NCBI GenBank assembly: GCA_913009825.1
Contig: CAJVYQ010000017.1
Coordinates: 1 to 64,000, forward strand
Length of the DNA stretch: 64,000 nt
Source of the DNA: an uncultured Deferribacteres bacterium
Lineage (GTDB): Bacteria > Zhuqueibacterota > JdFR-76 > DREG01
Direction: 5' to 3'
Positions 19,035 to 28,030 of the stretch are shown here, in pieces (positions within the stretch are counted from its first letter, which is position 1; each line of letters begins with the position of its first letter). A model generated the notes under the pieces. It searched no databases. It was not told the DNA's origin and was given only the letters and a program-made list of their open reading frames with translations. A program made the position numbers and the translations under genes.

Positions 19035-20069
19035 TTAAAAAGAGAATATTAACGAAAATTTATTCTGTTTTTCCAGCCGGCCGTAATCCACCCTGGCATA
19101 ATCTAAGAACAGATTGGAAGTCAGCACCTTAAAATGAAGTCCAAAACCAAAGCTTAAACCACCCTCACGATCCTGTAAAAATAATTGACGGTAGCCAATT
19201 CTCAATGCCAAAAGATCATAGAATTTCACTTCCGAACCGATATTCAGAAATTCTTTATTATCATTGGGGTGCACTGCATCGACCGCAATAATCCAATCAT
19301 GTTGTGTAAAATTTAAAAAATCCCTGGCAAGGTTCGCCGAAATTCCTACACGAAACAGCATCGGCAATGGGAATTCATCTGTATCCAAATGAGCATTTAT
19401 GTTTTCGTTATTGCCGGCAAAAATCTCGGAGATATCATGTTGAGTAAGCATATCCCGACCTTCCATTTTAAGATCACCGCCAAAATTTGAGATCGACATG
19501 CCGATTTTTAAATTTCTGAAAAAGGTCCGATACATGACGCCGACATCAAAGGCCAATCCGGAAGCGCTATTGTGCCAAATTGTCTCCTTGATATATTTTG
19601 CGCTGCCGCCTATGGAAAAGCGGTCGGTTAATGCCCTGGCAAAACTTGCTCCCACGGCATAAGAATTGGCAGAAACTCTTTCTCCGTTTCCTTCGGGAGA
19701 CATGACGGTGGTACGTTCAATATCCGGCATGCCCAGGTAAGAAAAGAATAATCCGAAAGTGCCGATTGCGGGCAATGGAATAGCAACTCCACCAAAATCA
19801 AGACGCATGTCGGCAATATAATCAAAATGATTTAACAGAATTTGATTTTTGTTTAATCCTGCCAGACCGGCTGGGTTCCAAAACAGAGCGGTAATATCTT
19901 CCGCCTGAGTGGTAATCGCCTCACCCATTCCCAATGCGCGTGCGCCAATACCGATTTTTAAAAACGGCGCAGCCGTAGTGCCGACCCCACTCAAGGTTTG
20001 AGCGCTTAGATTTATAAATGAAAAAATAAATAAAAATGCAGCAGTATTTATAAATTTGTATTTATTCAT
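19035..20069 (-). CDS. PorV/PorQ-family outer-membrane beta-barrel protein
   Basis: A 344-residue barrel with a signal peptide (MNKYKFINTAAFLFIFSFINLSAQ). 'GIGARALGMGEAITTQAEDITALFWNPAGLAGL' is the hallmark N-terminal motif of the PorV/PorQ (FadL-like) family, and the C-terminus alternates aromatic and polar residues to a final Phe. PorV-type proteins of T9SS carry cargo from the translocon to the surface. This copy sits 14 bases after a TonB-dependent receptor and 12 bases before a T9SS-sorted protein, which suggests a dedicated partner for that cargo. The start at 20069 is chosen for GAGGTG upstream; a start 5 codons earlier overlaps the receptor stop. Confidence 0.85.
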   Translation of the reverse strand: MNKYKFINTAAFLFIFSFINLSAQTLSGVGTTAAPFLKIGIGARALGMGEAITTQAEDITALFWNPAGLAGLNKNQILLNHFDYIADMRLDFGGVAIPLPAIGTFGLFFSYLGMPDIERTTVMSPEGNGERVSANSYAVGASFARALTDRFSIGGSAKYIKETIWHNSASGLAFDVGVMYRTFFRNLKIGMSISNFGGDLKMEGRDMLTQHDISEIFAGNNENINAHLDTDEFPLPMLFRVGISANLARDFLNFTQHDWIIAVDAVHPNDNKEFLNIGSEVKFYDLLALRIGYRQLFLQDREGGLSFGFGLHFKVLTSNLFLDYARVDYGRLEKQNKFSLIFSF

Positions 20070-20083
20070 TTTTAAGCACCTCA

Positions 20084-23059
20084 TTACTTAGAAAAACTTA
20101 CACGCAAACCGAGTTGAATAAGCCTTGGCGGGGTATACATGCCGGGGCGGGTATAAAATTCATTAATACTGGAGATCTCAATCAACCGCTGTTCGTTCAG
20201 ATAACTTTGCAGAGTAAAATCGGGTCGGCCGGTATCGGAATAAACCCAGTTTGCATTTCTGATATCAAAAAGATTAGTTACATTACAAAATAATTGGTAC
20301 CGTGTGGGTCCGAGATGAAAAGACCTGGAAATGCGAAGATCAACATTGTACGTGCTGGGTCTTCTCTCGCTGTTCTCACGCAGGCCGATAAAAGAACCTG
20401 ACCCGGTAGCTTCTCCACGAATAAACTCAGGTGTATAAGGCAAGCCGGAATTCATGGTTCCTACCAGCGTGGCAATCCAGCCGTTTTTAGAGTAATTAAC
20501 CACAACATTGATTGATTGTCTTTGATCCCAATTGAGATTGATTAATTGCACACGCGGAGCTTTCTCACTTTGCAAATCATTGTATGCATCGCGGGGATCC
20601 GAAGAGGTTCCTTTTGCCGTCATATAGGTATAATCCAAATTGATGGATAAATGATCTAAATTGTAGGCAGAAGAAAGGGTAATCCCTTTTGCCATGGCAT
20701 GGTCACGGTTCGCATAGCTATAATAGGTTAACCCTCTGTAGGTATCGATGGCAAAACCTGTTCCAACCCAATCACGAATATCCCGGTAGAATCCGGTAAC
20801 ATGCAGATACATATTTTCCTTCAATTGCTGTTGTAAACCAAGTTCATACATTACCGTACGTTCCGCCTTAAGATTTGCATTGCCAACTAAGTTTTCTGCT
20901 CCGGCGCCGGTAATCCAAAAATTTGGATTAGCATACAAATACCGGAATTCCGGATTCTGAAAAAAATGACCGTAGGAAAAATGAATAACACCCCGGTCTG
21001 TGATCGGAAAAGACAAGCCAAAACGAGGACTGATTTGCGACTTGGACGCCGGTTCGGTATACCAATACTTTTCTCGTTCTTCAACGGTGGATTGCACTAA
21101 TTCGCTATCCGGAGTTGTTGGGGTGTAATTATTATAGATATGCCCGAATTTAAAAGGCTGATAAATTTGTGGATCTTTGGGATCGTTTAAAAGCCGGCCA
21201 TCGGAATTAAAATAGTCGTACCGAATACCCAGGTTAATAATTAGTTCTTCAAATTCTATTTTATCCTGAATATAAAAAGAGTATTCTTTTGGTTTGGCGC
21301 TGTAATTGGTATGGAACGGAGAAATCACATCGGGAATAATGGGCCGGTAAGATGCCTGAGAAAATTGTAAATTATAATAATCGTTCAAGATATGGTGAAA
21401 CCTGGAGGTGATACCGGTTTTCATTAAATGCCGCTTCGTCACCTGGCTGGTAAAATCTAATGTTAATGAAGTATATTTAGTGATCGATTTTGTCCGTCCC
21501 GGATCGTTTCCCCAGTAGGCAAAATCGGTTGAGCGGGAAGAGATGGATATATCATCCTGACGTGAGGGACGAAAAACATACTGTTCAAAATCACCCGGGT
21601 TTGTCGGCATATAGCGGTAATTATACGGATATTCATATAAATAATTTTTTTGATTATTCTGATAAAGACTTCCTTTTAACTCTAAAAAACTACGCCTGGA
21701 AAAAATATAGGTTAGGGATAAAATCTGTGTGAAACGGTCTGTAAAATAATTTCTCCCGGCATCCGGAACATATTTGAATCGGTCACCTCTTCCTGAATAA
21801 CTCCGGTCATGGTTGTAATAAATTCCATAACTCAAATCGATTGAATTGCTCACGTTATAATAAATTTTCGATTGTGTTGAAAAACCTTCATACCAATTCA
21901 GGGGGACAACTTTATTATCCGCCGGTTCAAATGTATGCACGGTATCTGAAACCGGCGCCTGAAATCCCCACGGCATAAAATATCGTTTTCCGTGGGCATA
22001 ACCGGGACTGTATTGATATCTTCCGGACAGAAAATAAGATATTTTTTTATTTGCAAACGGCAGCGGTCCGGAAACATTTAGTTGCAAATCTTTATGTGTA
22101 AAAAGATTATAGGAATTTAAGTATGGTTCTTTTTTTAACCATGGTTTTTCTTTACGGTTGAGATTATTGTTCAGTTCAGCAAACGAATGAATATTATTTT
22201 GAGAGAAATCATAAGCGATGAACTTACTCTTTCGATTTAACGCCCGGGCAGCTTGATTAGCCCATTCCGTATTATCCATCACCGAATACAAATCTTTATC
22301 AAAACTAAGATAATCCCCCATATAGGCAGTCGCATTTAAAGAAAATTTATCACTTCCTTTTTTTGTAACAATATTTACTACGCCCGATAGAGCCTGTCCG
22401 TACTCTGCATTGAATGTTCCGGTGATTGCTTTTAATTCTTCTATAGCCTGATCATCGATGCTGATACCGGCACGGCGGTTTAATGGATTTACTACCTGAA
22501 CACCATCGACCAGATAAGTAATTTCATTGGTTCTGCCCCCGCGAATATGAATATCTCCCGATGCGTCCCGCACTACACCGGCCTGTAAATCCAAAATTTC
22601 TGAAACACTGCGAGCCGGTAGATTATCAATTTTTTCCGCACCGATGGACACTTCAGATGAAGTTAAATCTTTCCGGATCATTTCCCGGGTTGCGGTTACA
22701 ACAACAGCTTCATCCATTTCAAGAACGGTTGATTTCAGGTGAAAATTTAACTTTGTGGTTAAATCAACAATTACCCGCACTTTTTCGAAACGTTGGGGTG
22801 TATATCCCATCATACGGGCAAGTACGGAATAGGAACCCGGGGGAATGTTAATAATAAAAAAATCACCTTCCGCATCGGTTGCAGCTCCCAATCTCGTATT
22901 TTCGATGATCACATTTGCGCCGATAAGCGGCTCTCCGGTATTAGCATCTACTACCCGGCCGGCAATTTTACCGGTGATACCGGCAAGACAAAAAGAAAAA
23001 TCTATGAGTAAAAAGAATATTAGTGTAACACAATAATATAGCGTCCGATTGATTGTCAT
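20084..23059 (-). CDS. TonB-dependent receptor with carboxypeptidase-regulatory-like N-terminal domain
   Basis: Outer-membrane active transporter, about 991 residues. After a signal peptide there is a carboxypeptidase-D-regulatory-like domain ('GRVVDANTGEPLIGANVIIENTRLGAATDAEGDFFI', about 32-115), then a plug with 'IHIRGGRTNEITYLVDGVQVVNP' and 'NAEYGQALSGVVNIVTKKG', then a long barrel ending 'RLIQLGLRVSFSK'. AGGAGG lies 5 bases before the ATG at 23059. The domain order is that of SusC-like and related receptors. No SusD gene follows; instead come a PorV-like barrel and a large T9SS-sorted protein. Context suggests uptake of manno-oligosaccharides. A TonB box is not obvious to me by eye. Confidence 0.9.
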   Translation of the reverse strand: MTINRTLYYCVTLIFFLLIDFSFCLAGITGKIAGRVVDANTGEPLIGANVIIENTRLGAATDAEGDFFIINIPPGSYSVLARMMGYTPQRFEKVRVIVDLTTKLNFHLKSTVLEMDEAVVVTATREMIRKDLTSSEVSIGAEKIDNLPARSVSEILDLQAGVVRDASGDIHIRGGRTNEITYLVDGVQVVNPLNRRAGISIDDQAIEELKAITGTFNAEYGQALSGVVNIVTKKGSDKFSLNATAYMGDYLSFDKDLYSVMDNTEWANQAARALNRKSKFIAYDFSQNNIHSFAELNNNLNRKEKPWLKKEPYLNSYNLFTHKDLQLNVSGPLPFANKKISYFLSGRYQYSPGYAHGKRYFMPWGFQAPVSDTVHTFEPADNKVVPLNWYEGFSTQSKIYYNVSNSIDLSYGIYYNHDRSYSGRGDRFKYVPDAGRNYFTDRFTQILSLTYIFSRRSFLELKGSLYQNNQKNYLYEYPYNYRYMPTNPGDFEQYVFRPSRQDDISISSRSTDFAYWGNDPGRTKSITKYTSLTLDFTSQVTKRHLMKTGITSRFHHILNDYYNLQFSQASYRPIIPDVISPFHTNYSAKPKEYSFYIQDKIEFEELIINLGIRYDYFNSDGRLLNDPKDPQIYQPFKFGHIYNNYTPTTPDSELVQSTVEEREKYWYTEPASKSQISPRFGLSFPITDRGVIHFSYGHFFQNPEFRYLYANPNFWITGAGAENLVGNANLKAERTVMYELGLQQQLKENMYLHVTGFYRDIRDWVGTGFAIDTYRGLTYYSYANRDHAMAKGITLSSAYNLDHLSINLDYTYMTAKGTSSDPRDAYNDLQSEKAPRVQLINLNWDQRQSINVVVNYSKNGWIATLVGTMNSGLPYTPEFIRGEATGSGSFIGLRENSERRPSTYNVDLRISRSFHLGPTRYQLFCNVTNLFDIRNANWVYSDTGRPDFTLQSYLNEQRLIEISSINEFYTRPGMYTPPRLIQLGLRVSFSK

Positions 23060-23212
23060 GAATACCTCCTGATCAAAATAACCCTCTAAATCCCGGCTCA
23101 AATTAGCAGGAAAGTAAAAATCTAAAGATCAGACACTTGTCTATAAATATCCAATGTTTGGAATTTTACGCGCAATCAAGATTGGGAGAAACGGGATTTT
23201 AAACAAGTTCAT

Positions 23213-23251
23213 AAAAAAATTGCGACGCACTTTTTAAGTGCGCCGCAATTA
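23213..23251 (-). terminator. Rho-independent terminator after the carbohydrate-binding protein gene
   Basis: On the minus strand the sequence reads AATTGCGGCGCACTT, loop, AAGTGCGTCGCAATT, then a run of seven T, a strong stem with one mismatch. It lies about 20 bases after the stop codon at 23271 and separates this gene from the TonB-receptor operon. Confidence 0.9.
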
Positions 23252-23270
23252 GTATATCACATTATTTCCC

Positions 23271-26201
23271 TTATTTCAACAACATCATTTTTTGCGTTCT
23301 GGTATATTTGGGTGTTACCATCTTGTAGAAGTATACACCGCTGGTTACAGAAACGCCTGCATCATTTTTACCGTCCCAACGAATTGAATATTCGCCGGCT
23401 GCCTGATCTAAATTCAATAATGTTTTTACTTTTTTACCCAAGACATCAAAAACTTCAATGGAAATATTTGATTTCTCAGCCAGATCATATTGGATCGTTG
23501 TTGTCGGGTTGAATGGATTGGGATAATTTGAATATAACCTGAACTCACGTGGAATTCCTTTGTCAACCTGCTCCACTCCGACAGGTCCGCCAAAAACTTC
23601 CAGGTATCCCCAACAGCTTGGGCGTTTCCAATCTTCGTGAGTATCCTGAGCGTTGCCAAACTGGATGATTAGCGATCTGCCGGTATCTCCTGACAATGCC
23701 GGATCCATATCATTACCATCAATTCGGAGGGGAAGCACGGCTCCGTCTATAATATTAAGACCTTCAGGACCGGCAACGGAATCCAAAGCAATTTTGGCTT
23801 CAATAATATAACCATCACCTGTAAATTTCTGAAAAACAGTACTTTCCACACCGGGGATATCGGTATCAGTTGTCCCATTAAGTTGTACAGAGCCATAGGC
23901 AGTGAAACCGATTCGCCAATCACCTGTCCCCGGCTGCCCGACAGATTGATAGCCATGATATGCAGACAACAGATTTGCATTGTAAAATCCCATGTAAAAC
24001 TCAAGTGCGTCACCTTCCCACGCCTGGTAAGGACCTTGACGTAAATCATTGTCTGTCACATCAGCGGAAATATATAAAAACTTATCGTCAATAACAAAGG
24101 TAGCATTGAAATTCATGTCGGTAGATTCCATGTTCCAATCGGGACCTTCCGTTCCGCCTGCCGATTCCGGCTTGACTGTATTCGCTTTATAATCTGCAAA
24201 TTCGGTATCCAGTCCGTCAAGCGTGAACTTTGTATTAAAATCCGCATCATAAGTTGCTTTTGCCGTTACACTGGTTGTTAAAGTCAAAGGTCCAATCATG
24301 TTATCACCTGTAATGCCCGTTTCCGTTCCATCGGGACCAACGGCGGTAATAACGTAATAAAATGTTTGCTCTTCACTTTCTCTGCTCCATGGCCTGTGAC
24401 CCCATTGTTGATGTCCGTGCGGAACTTTTGTCGCAATTCTCACCACACCTTCGGCCGTTACATCGGTGATTGGATTATGACTCATATAAACATTATAAGT
24501 TTCAGTTCCCATCGGATTGTCAATCCACTGGAGATGATTATAAGCGTACGGAACAAAAGTTGCGGAAGTATCAACAGCACCAACCACTGCCGGCGAAGCT
24601 AATTCACCTTCCGGCTCAGGAATCCCGACCAGTGTAAAATTATCCCAATAAACCGAACCTGTCCAATTCACGGTGGTATCACCATAATAAATTTGGCAGC
24701 CGACACTTAGCGGACTCTTCGGATCGATATTATCATTGGTTACGTGAGCGACAACATCGTAACTAATTGTATTCAACTGTCCGGGAATTAACGTGGTATC
24801 GGTAATAAAAAATTTGTCTTCAGTCCACGGATTACGCGCAAAAATAGAAACTTGTGCGCCTTGTGGCATATCTGCCGGCAGATAAAGATCGAATGTAATT
24901 TGCGAAGCGAAAGTATCTAATTCAGTAGAATACAGATTCACACCGCCGCGTTCAAAAGCGCCTTTACCGCCATTTACAAAATTCCATTCCGTATTTAAAA
25001 CACCGTTACCGGCGGCCATCGGATCAGCTATTTGAGAAATGTTTGTCAATGCCGGTCCCCATCCGGTATTTAAAAACTGCTGAGTTCCGCCGGCAGGATT
25101 ATCAAAATCCGCAAGTATCCATTTAGCACCGGTTTCTGTGCCAAGCAGAACAGCGTCATCCAAATAAATGGTACCGCTCCAGGTGGTATCGTCACCGGTT
25201 AAATCCCATGTCCCAAATTCGAGGCCAATTTTCTGCAGCGGGCCTTCGGCAACATCAAAATCGCCGTTTTGAATATGAGCAATCTCCAAGGGGAAATAAA
25301 TAGGATACCACACTTCTTTGGGAAAGTCAACGGTATAAAATTTGAAATCATGCCACGTCCAGCTTTGATCCTGTGCCCAGGTTTTTACTAAAATGGAATC
25401 CGGTGTATCTGCCGGTAGATAAATATAATAACCGATGTATTTAGCGCTACCCACATCAATATTTGTTTTTTGAACCGCACCTTTATTCTCGGTTGTGGTT
25501 GCCGCATCAAATTCCATTTCCAGAACACCGCCGCTTTTTCCGGTTGGGTCGGTTGCCTGAGAAACAGTTTTAATAAAATCTCCCCAGGCTAATCCAAAAC
25601 CGTTATCGGAGGTTTCAAAATCTGCAATTACATTTGGTTCTGCACCAATAAGACTCACATTATCTACATAAATAGTTCCTGTCCAGGTTGTATCGTCTCC
25701 GGATAAATTCCAGGTGCCAAATTCAAGGCCGGCTTTTTGCAAAGCGCCTTCAGAGACATCAAAATCATTATTCATAATATGAGCTCTTTTAAAGTTAAAA
25801 GCCAACGGAAACCAGACTTCCTTCGGTATATTCACCGTATATAATACATGATCAGCCCAGGTCCAGCTTTGATCCTGCGCCCATGTTTTTACCAGAATTG
25901 AATCAGGAGTATCAGCAGGAAGATAAACATAAAAGATGACGGCATGTGCATTTCCCACTTCCAAATTTGTTATTTGTAATGCACCTTTATTCTCTGTGGT
26001 AGTTCCGGCATTCAGGGCCAAAGCTAAAACACCGTCACTCATACCCGTAGGATCCGCCGTCTGTGAAACACTTACAATAAAATCTCCCCAACCGATGCCA
26101 AAACCGTTATCGGAATCTTCAAAATCTGCAATAACCTGCCCTCTAACCTGCCCGCCAAAAAGCAGGCAAAAAATGGGTAAAAACCATAATAGTTTTTTCA
26201 T
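23271..26201 (-). CDS. T9SS-sorted surface glycan-binding protein with three tandem CBM-like repeats
   Basis: A 976-residue secreted protein with no recognisable catalytic domain. After the signal peptide (to 'VRGQ') come three homologous beta-sandwich repeats (about 24-190, 194-357, 363-536). The first two are nearly identical over long runs such as 'YLPADTPDSILVKTWAQDQ', and each repeat ends in a 'GTIYVDNVSLIG'-type CBM closing strand. An FN3-like part (about 545-640), a CBM9/DOMON-like domain (about 650-880, 'DDKFLYISADVTDNDLRQGPYQAWEGDALEFYMG') and a T9SS sorting domain ('YSNYPNPFNPTTTIQYDL') follow. GGAGGATC precedes the ATG. It is monocistronic, with two LacI-type palindromes in its upstream gap. 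Probable role: holding mannan at the cell surface. Confidence 0.85.
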   Translation of the reverse strand: MKKLLWFLPIFCLLFGGQVRGQVIADFEDSDNGFGIGWGDFIVSVSQTADPTGMSDGVLALALNAGTTTENKGALQITNLEVGNAHAVIFYVYLPADTPDSILVKTWAQDQSWTWADHVLYTVNIPKEVWFPLAFNFKRAHIMNNDFDVSEGALQKAGLEFGTWNLSGDDTTWTGTIYVDNVSLIGAEPNVIADFETSDNGFGLAWGDFIKTVSQATDPTGKSGGVLEMEFDAATTTENKGAVQKTNIDVGSAKYIGYYIYLPADTPDSILVKTWAQDQSWTWHDFKFYTVDFPKEVWYPIYFPLEIAHIQNGDFDVAEGPLQKIGLEFGTWDLTGDDTTWSGTIYLDDAVLLGTETGAKWILADFDNPAGGTQQFLNTGWGPALTNISQIADPMAAGNGVLNTEWNFVNGGKGAFERGGVNLYSTELDTFASQITFDLYLPADMPQGAQVSIFARNPWTEDKFFITDTTLIPGQLNTISYDVVAHVTNDNIDPKSPLSVGCQIYYGDTTVNWTGSVYWDNFTLVGIPEPEGELASPAVVGAVDTSATFVPYAYNHLQWIDNPMGTETYNVYMSHNPITDVTAEGVVRIATKVPHGHQQWGHRPWSRESEEQTFYYVITAVGPDGTETGITGDNMIGPLTLTTSVTAKATYDADFNTKFTLDGLDTEFADYKANTVKPESAGGTEGPDWNMESTDMNFNATFVIDDKFLYISADVTDNDLRQGPYQAWEGDALEFYMGFYNANLLSAYHGYQSVGQPGTGDWRIGFTAYGSVQLNGTTDTDIPGVESTVFQKFTGDGYIIEAKIALDSVAGPEGLNIIDGAVLPLRIDGNDMDPALSGDTGRSLIIQFGNAQDTHEDWKRPSCWGYLEVFGGPVGVEQVDKGIPREFRLYSNYPNPFNPTTTIQYDLAEKSNISIEVFDVLGKKVKTLLNLDQAAGEYSIRWDGKNDAGVSVTSGVYFYKMVTPKYTRTQKMMLLK

Positions 26202-26548
26202 TTGATCCTCCATAATTGTTTAAAAATTTCTTTCAAAATAATTATTTACTGTACTGATCACGGCAATTATTATATCACCTCCTTTCAATTTTGCTATGAG
26301 CGATTTTAAAAAAGTGTAACATTTTAGTCCTGTAGAAAATTCTACCAAACTCCCGTTTTAAAGTGCATGATTCATCGTTGGCAGTACACAACCTCCCCTT
26401 GCAAAGGAGAGGAAATTCCTCCCATTTTCAAGGGGAGGTTAGGAGGGGTTGAATTCACTATCTTCAAAGGACTAACATGTTCAATAAAGTTGATCTGTTT
26501 CTTCCACCTCCTTCCTCTTCATTTGTGATTAATTTTCAACAAGTATAG

Positions 26549-26560
26549 GAAAACGTTTTC
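26549..26560. promoter_or_regulatory. Putative LacI-family operator, perfect palindrome
   Basis: GAAAACGTTTTC is a perfect 12-bp palindrome with a central CG, the form expected of LacI/GalR-family operators. Nearly the same sequence lies before the lacI-type gene (30308) and the GH5 gene (30648). This one is about 350 bases upstream of the surface binding-protein gene. Confidence 0.65.
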
Positions 26561-26806
26561 TTCATATCGGCAAAAAATGAATTATCAAGACATATCATGC
26601 TAACAATAAATAATTCAATACGTTAGATTTATTAAAAAATAGATTGACATTAAACAAGTAAGATATTTCATAAAAAAACTTCCTTGTGTTGGAAATTTAG
26701 CTTTGAAATTTTACAAAACTTTCATAAAAAAAGCAAGACCTTTTTTATTATTTTAATTTTTCGGCTCTTTTTACTACGTCATATATTATTTTTAATAGAA
26801 ACAATC

Positions 26807-26822
26807 AGGATAACGTTTTACT
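26807..26822. promoter_or_regulatory. Putative LacI-family operator, imperfect
   Basis: AGGATAACGTTTTACT, centred on CG at 26814-26815, matches the other three sites in the core with two mismatched pairs. It lies between the GH26 lipoprotein gene's 3' end and the binding-protein gene, and could act together with the site at 26549 by looping. Confidence 0.45.
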
Positions 26823-26884
26823 CCTATTTATTTCAGGTATTTCCAAGCGATCGGTTAATGAGTGTTTGAAAACACGGATATTCT

Positions 26885-28018
26885 TTAATAAGAATACATA
26901 TCTTGCAAATCATCCTCAAAAATGGTGTAAGGATCCTGGTAAAATTTTAAAAAATCCGGAACACTTGCATGACCGGGAAAAGGCGCAAAATGATGTTCCC
27001 TGGTCCAGTTCCGCCAAACCAGGAGGTAAACAATCTTTTTACTCGATGAATCCGATTTGATCGGTTTCAGCAAAAACTCTGTCCACCAATTATTGATAGG
27101 AATTTTGTTTAAACCAACCTCAGTAAGAGCAGGAATTTTGTTTCTCTGTTGTGCAAGCAGCACAACCCGGTTTAGCTGGCGGACAAATTCCGTTTTCTGA
27201 TCATTGTTACGCAGGTTGTATGTATCTAATCCGAACACATCAACAAAATCATCCCCCGGGTACCGTTCCAAATATTTTGCATTGGAGATATATCCATTGG
27301 GAGAATAAGCGTATAAAAGATTATGAACATTTTTTTCATCGCGCAGATAGGTGACCGTAAATTGCCACAGCGCGATAAATTCTTCTTTTGAGCAATTGTT
27401 TTGCCCCCACCAGAACCAGCTTCCGGTGTGTTCATGATAAGGCCTGAAGATTACGGGTATCAACTCTCCGTTATCGCCTTTTAATGAAGTAAAAAAATCG
27501 GCAACCAGGTCTAATAATTTTTTATATTCCGCATACTTGGCCCCCCCGGGAAGAATCTGATCTACCGCCCCGGTTACATTCCAGGCATCTCCGCCGGAAA
27601 CCGGATTATCGATGTGCATACTCACTGTATTGATGCCGCCCCGTTTATAGGCCTGTTTGATTAATAGTTTCATCAAATCAAAACCGACGCCATCCAAGTT
27701 TGCCGGATTCCCGATATCGCCAATATCCCATCCGTAAACAGCGGGATATGAGCCACACACTTCTTTCACATCCGAACGCAGAGGTGTGTAAGCCCAATCG
27801 ATACCATAAGCAGTATCATCCTGATGACCAAACATAATCCCCTTCCCCATCATCTTCTTCAAATTTAGATACAACGCTTTTGTTTCATAGGTAGCGTTTT
27901 GATCCACAATGCCGGGGGCCTCGATTTCTTTATTTGGCAGAGATTCTGTTGCATTTTTTTTGGAACAAAAGATTAATGAAATAAACAGGAAAAAGAAAAT
28001 TGAGATAAACTTTTTCAT
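26885..28018 (-). CDS. GH26 endo-beta-1,4-mannanase lipoprotein
   Basis: Lipid-anchored mannanase of 377 residues with the compact GH26 domain and little else. The signal 'MKKFISIFFFLFISLIFCSKK' has lipobox Cys18. 'IMFGHQDDTAYGIDW' (61-75), 'IPVIFRPYHEHTGSWFWWG' with acid/base Glu196, and 'IPALTEVGLNKIP' with nucleophile Glu300 are diagnostic. Its barrel resembles that of the T9SS-sorted GH26 at 6208 but it lacks accessory domains, so it probably works at the cell surface or in the periplasm on oligosaccharides. It is the third gene of lacI - epimerase - GH26, 12 bases after the epimerase. The same pairing of GH26, epimerase and phosphorylase is known from Bacteroides fragilis. Confidence 0.95.
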   Translation of the reverse strand: MKKFISIFFFLFISLIFCSKKNATESLPNKEIEAPGIVDQNATYETKALYLNLKKMMGKGIMFGHQDDTAYGIDWAYTPLRSDVKEVCGSYPAVYGWDIGDIGNPANLDGVGFDLMKLLIKQAYKRGGINTVSMHIDNPVSGGDAWNVTGAVDQILPGGAKYAEYKKLLDLVADFFTSLKGDNGELIPVIFRPYHEHTGSWFWWGQNNCSKEEFIALWQFTVTYLRDEKNVHNLLYAYSPNGYISNAKYLERYPGDDFVDVFGLDTYNLRNNDQKTEFVRQLNRVVLLAQQRNKIPALTEVGLNKIPINNWWTEFLLKPIKSDSSSKKIVYLLVWRNWTREHHFAPFPGHASVPDFLKFYQDPYTIFEDDLQDMYSY

Positions 28019-28030
28019 AAGAAGATAACC

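Larger units (their letters stand above)
26202..26884. other. Regulatory gap with two LacI-type operators
   Basis: About 680 bp between the binding-protein gene and the lipoprotein GH26 gene, with no gene. It holds two palindromes of the GAAAACGTTTTC type (26549 and 26807) and a short inverted repeat near 26391-26450 (CTCCCCTTG and CAAGGGGAG). The rest is very AT-rich, as expected of a promoter region. Confidence 0.6.

Noticed and set aside
19035-20069. SusD homologue next to the TonB receptor
   Set aside because: The protein is a beta-barrel with the PorV-family N-terminal motif; SusD is an alpha-helical TPR lipoprotein and no lipobox is present.
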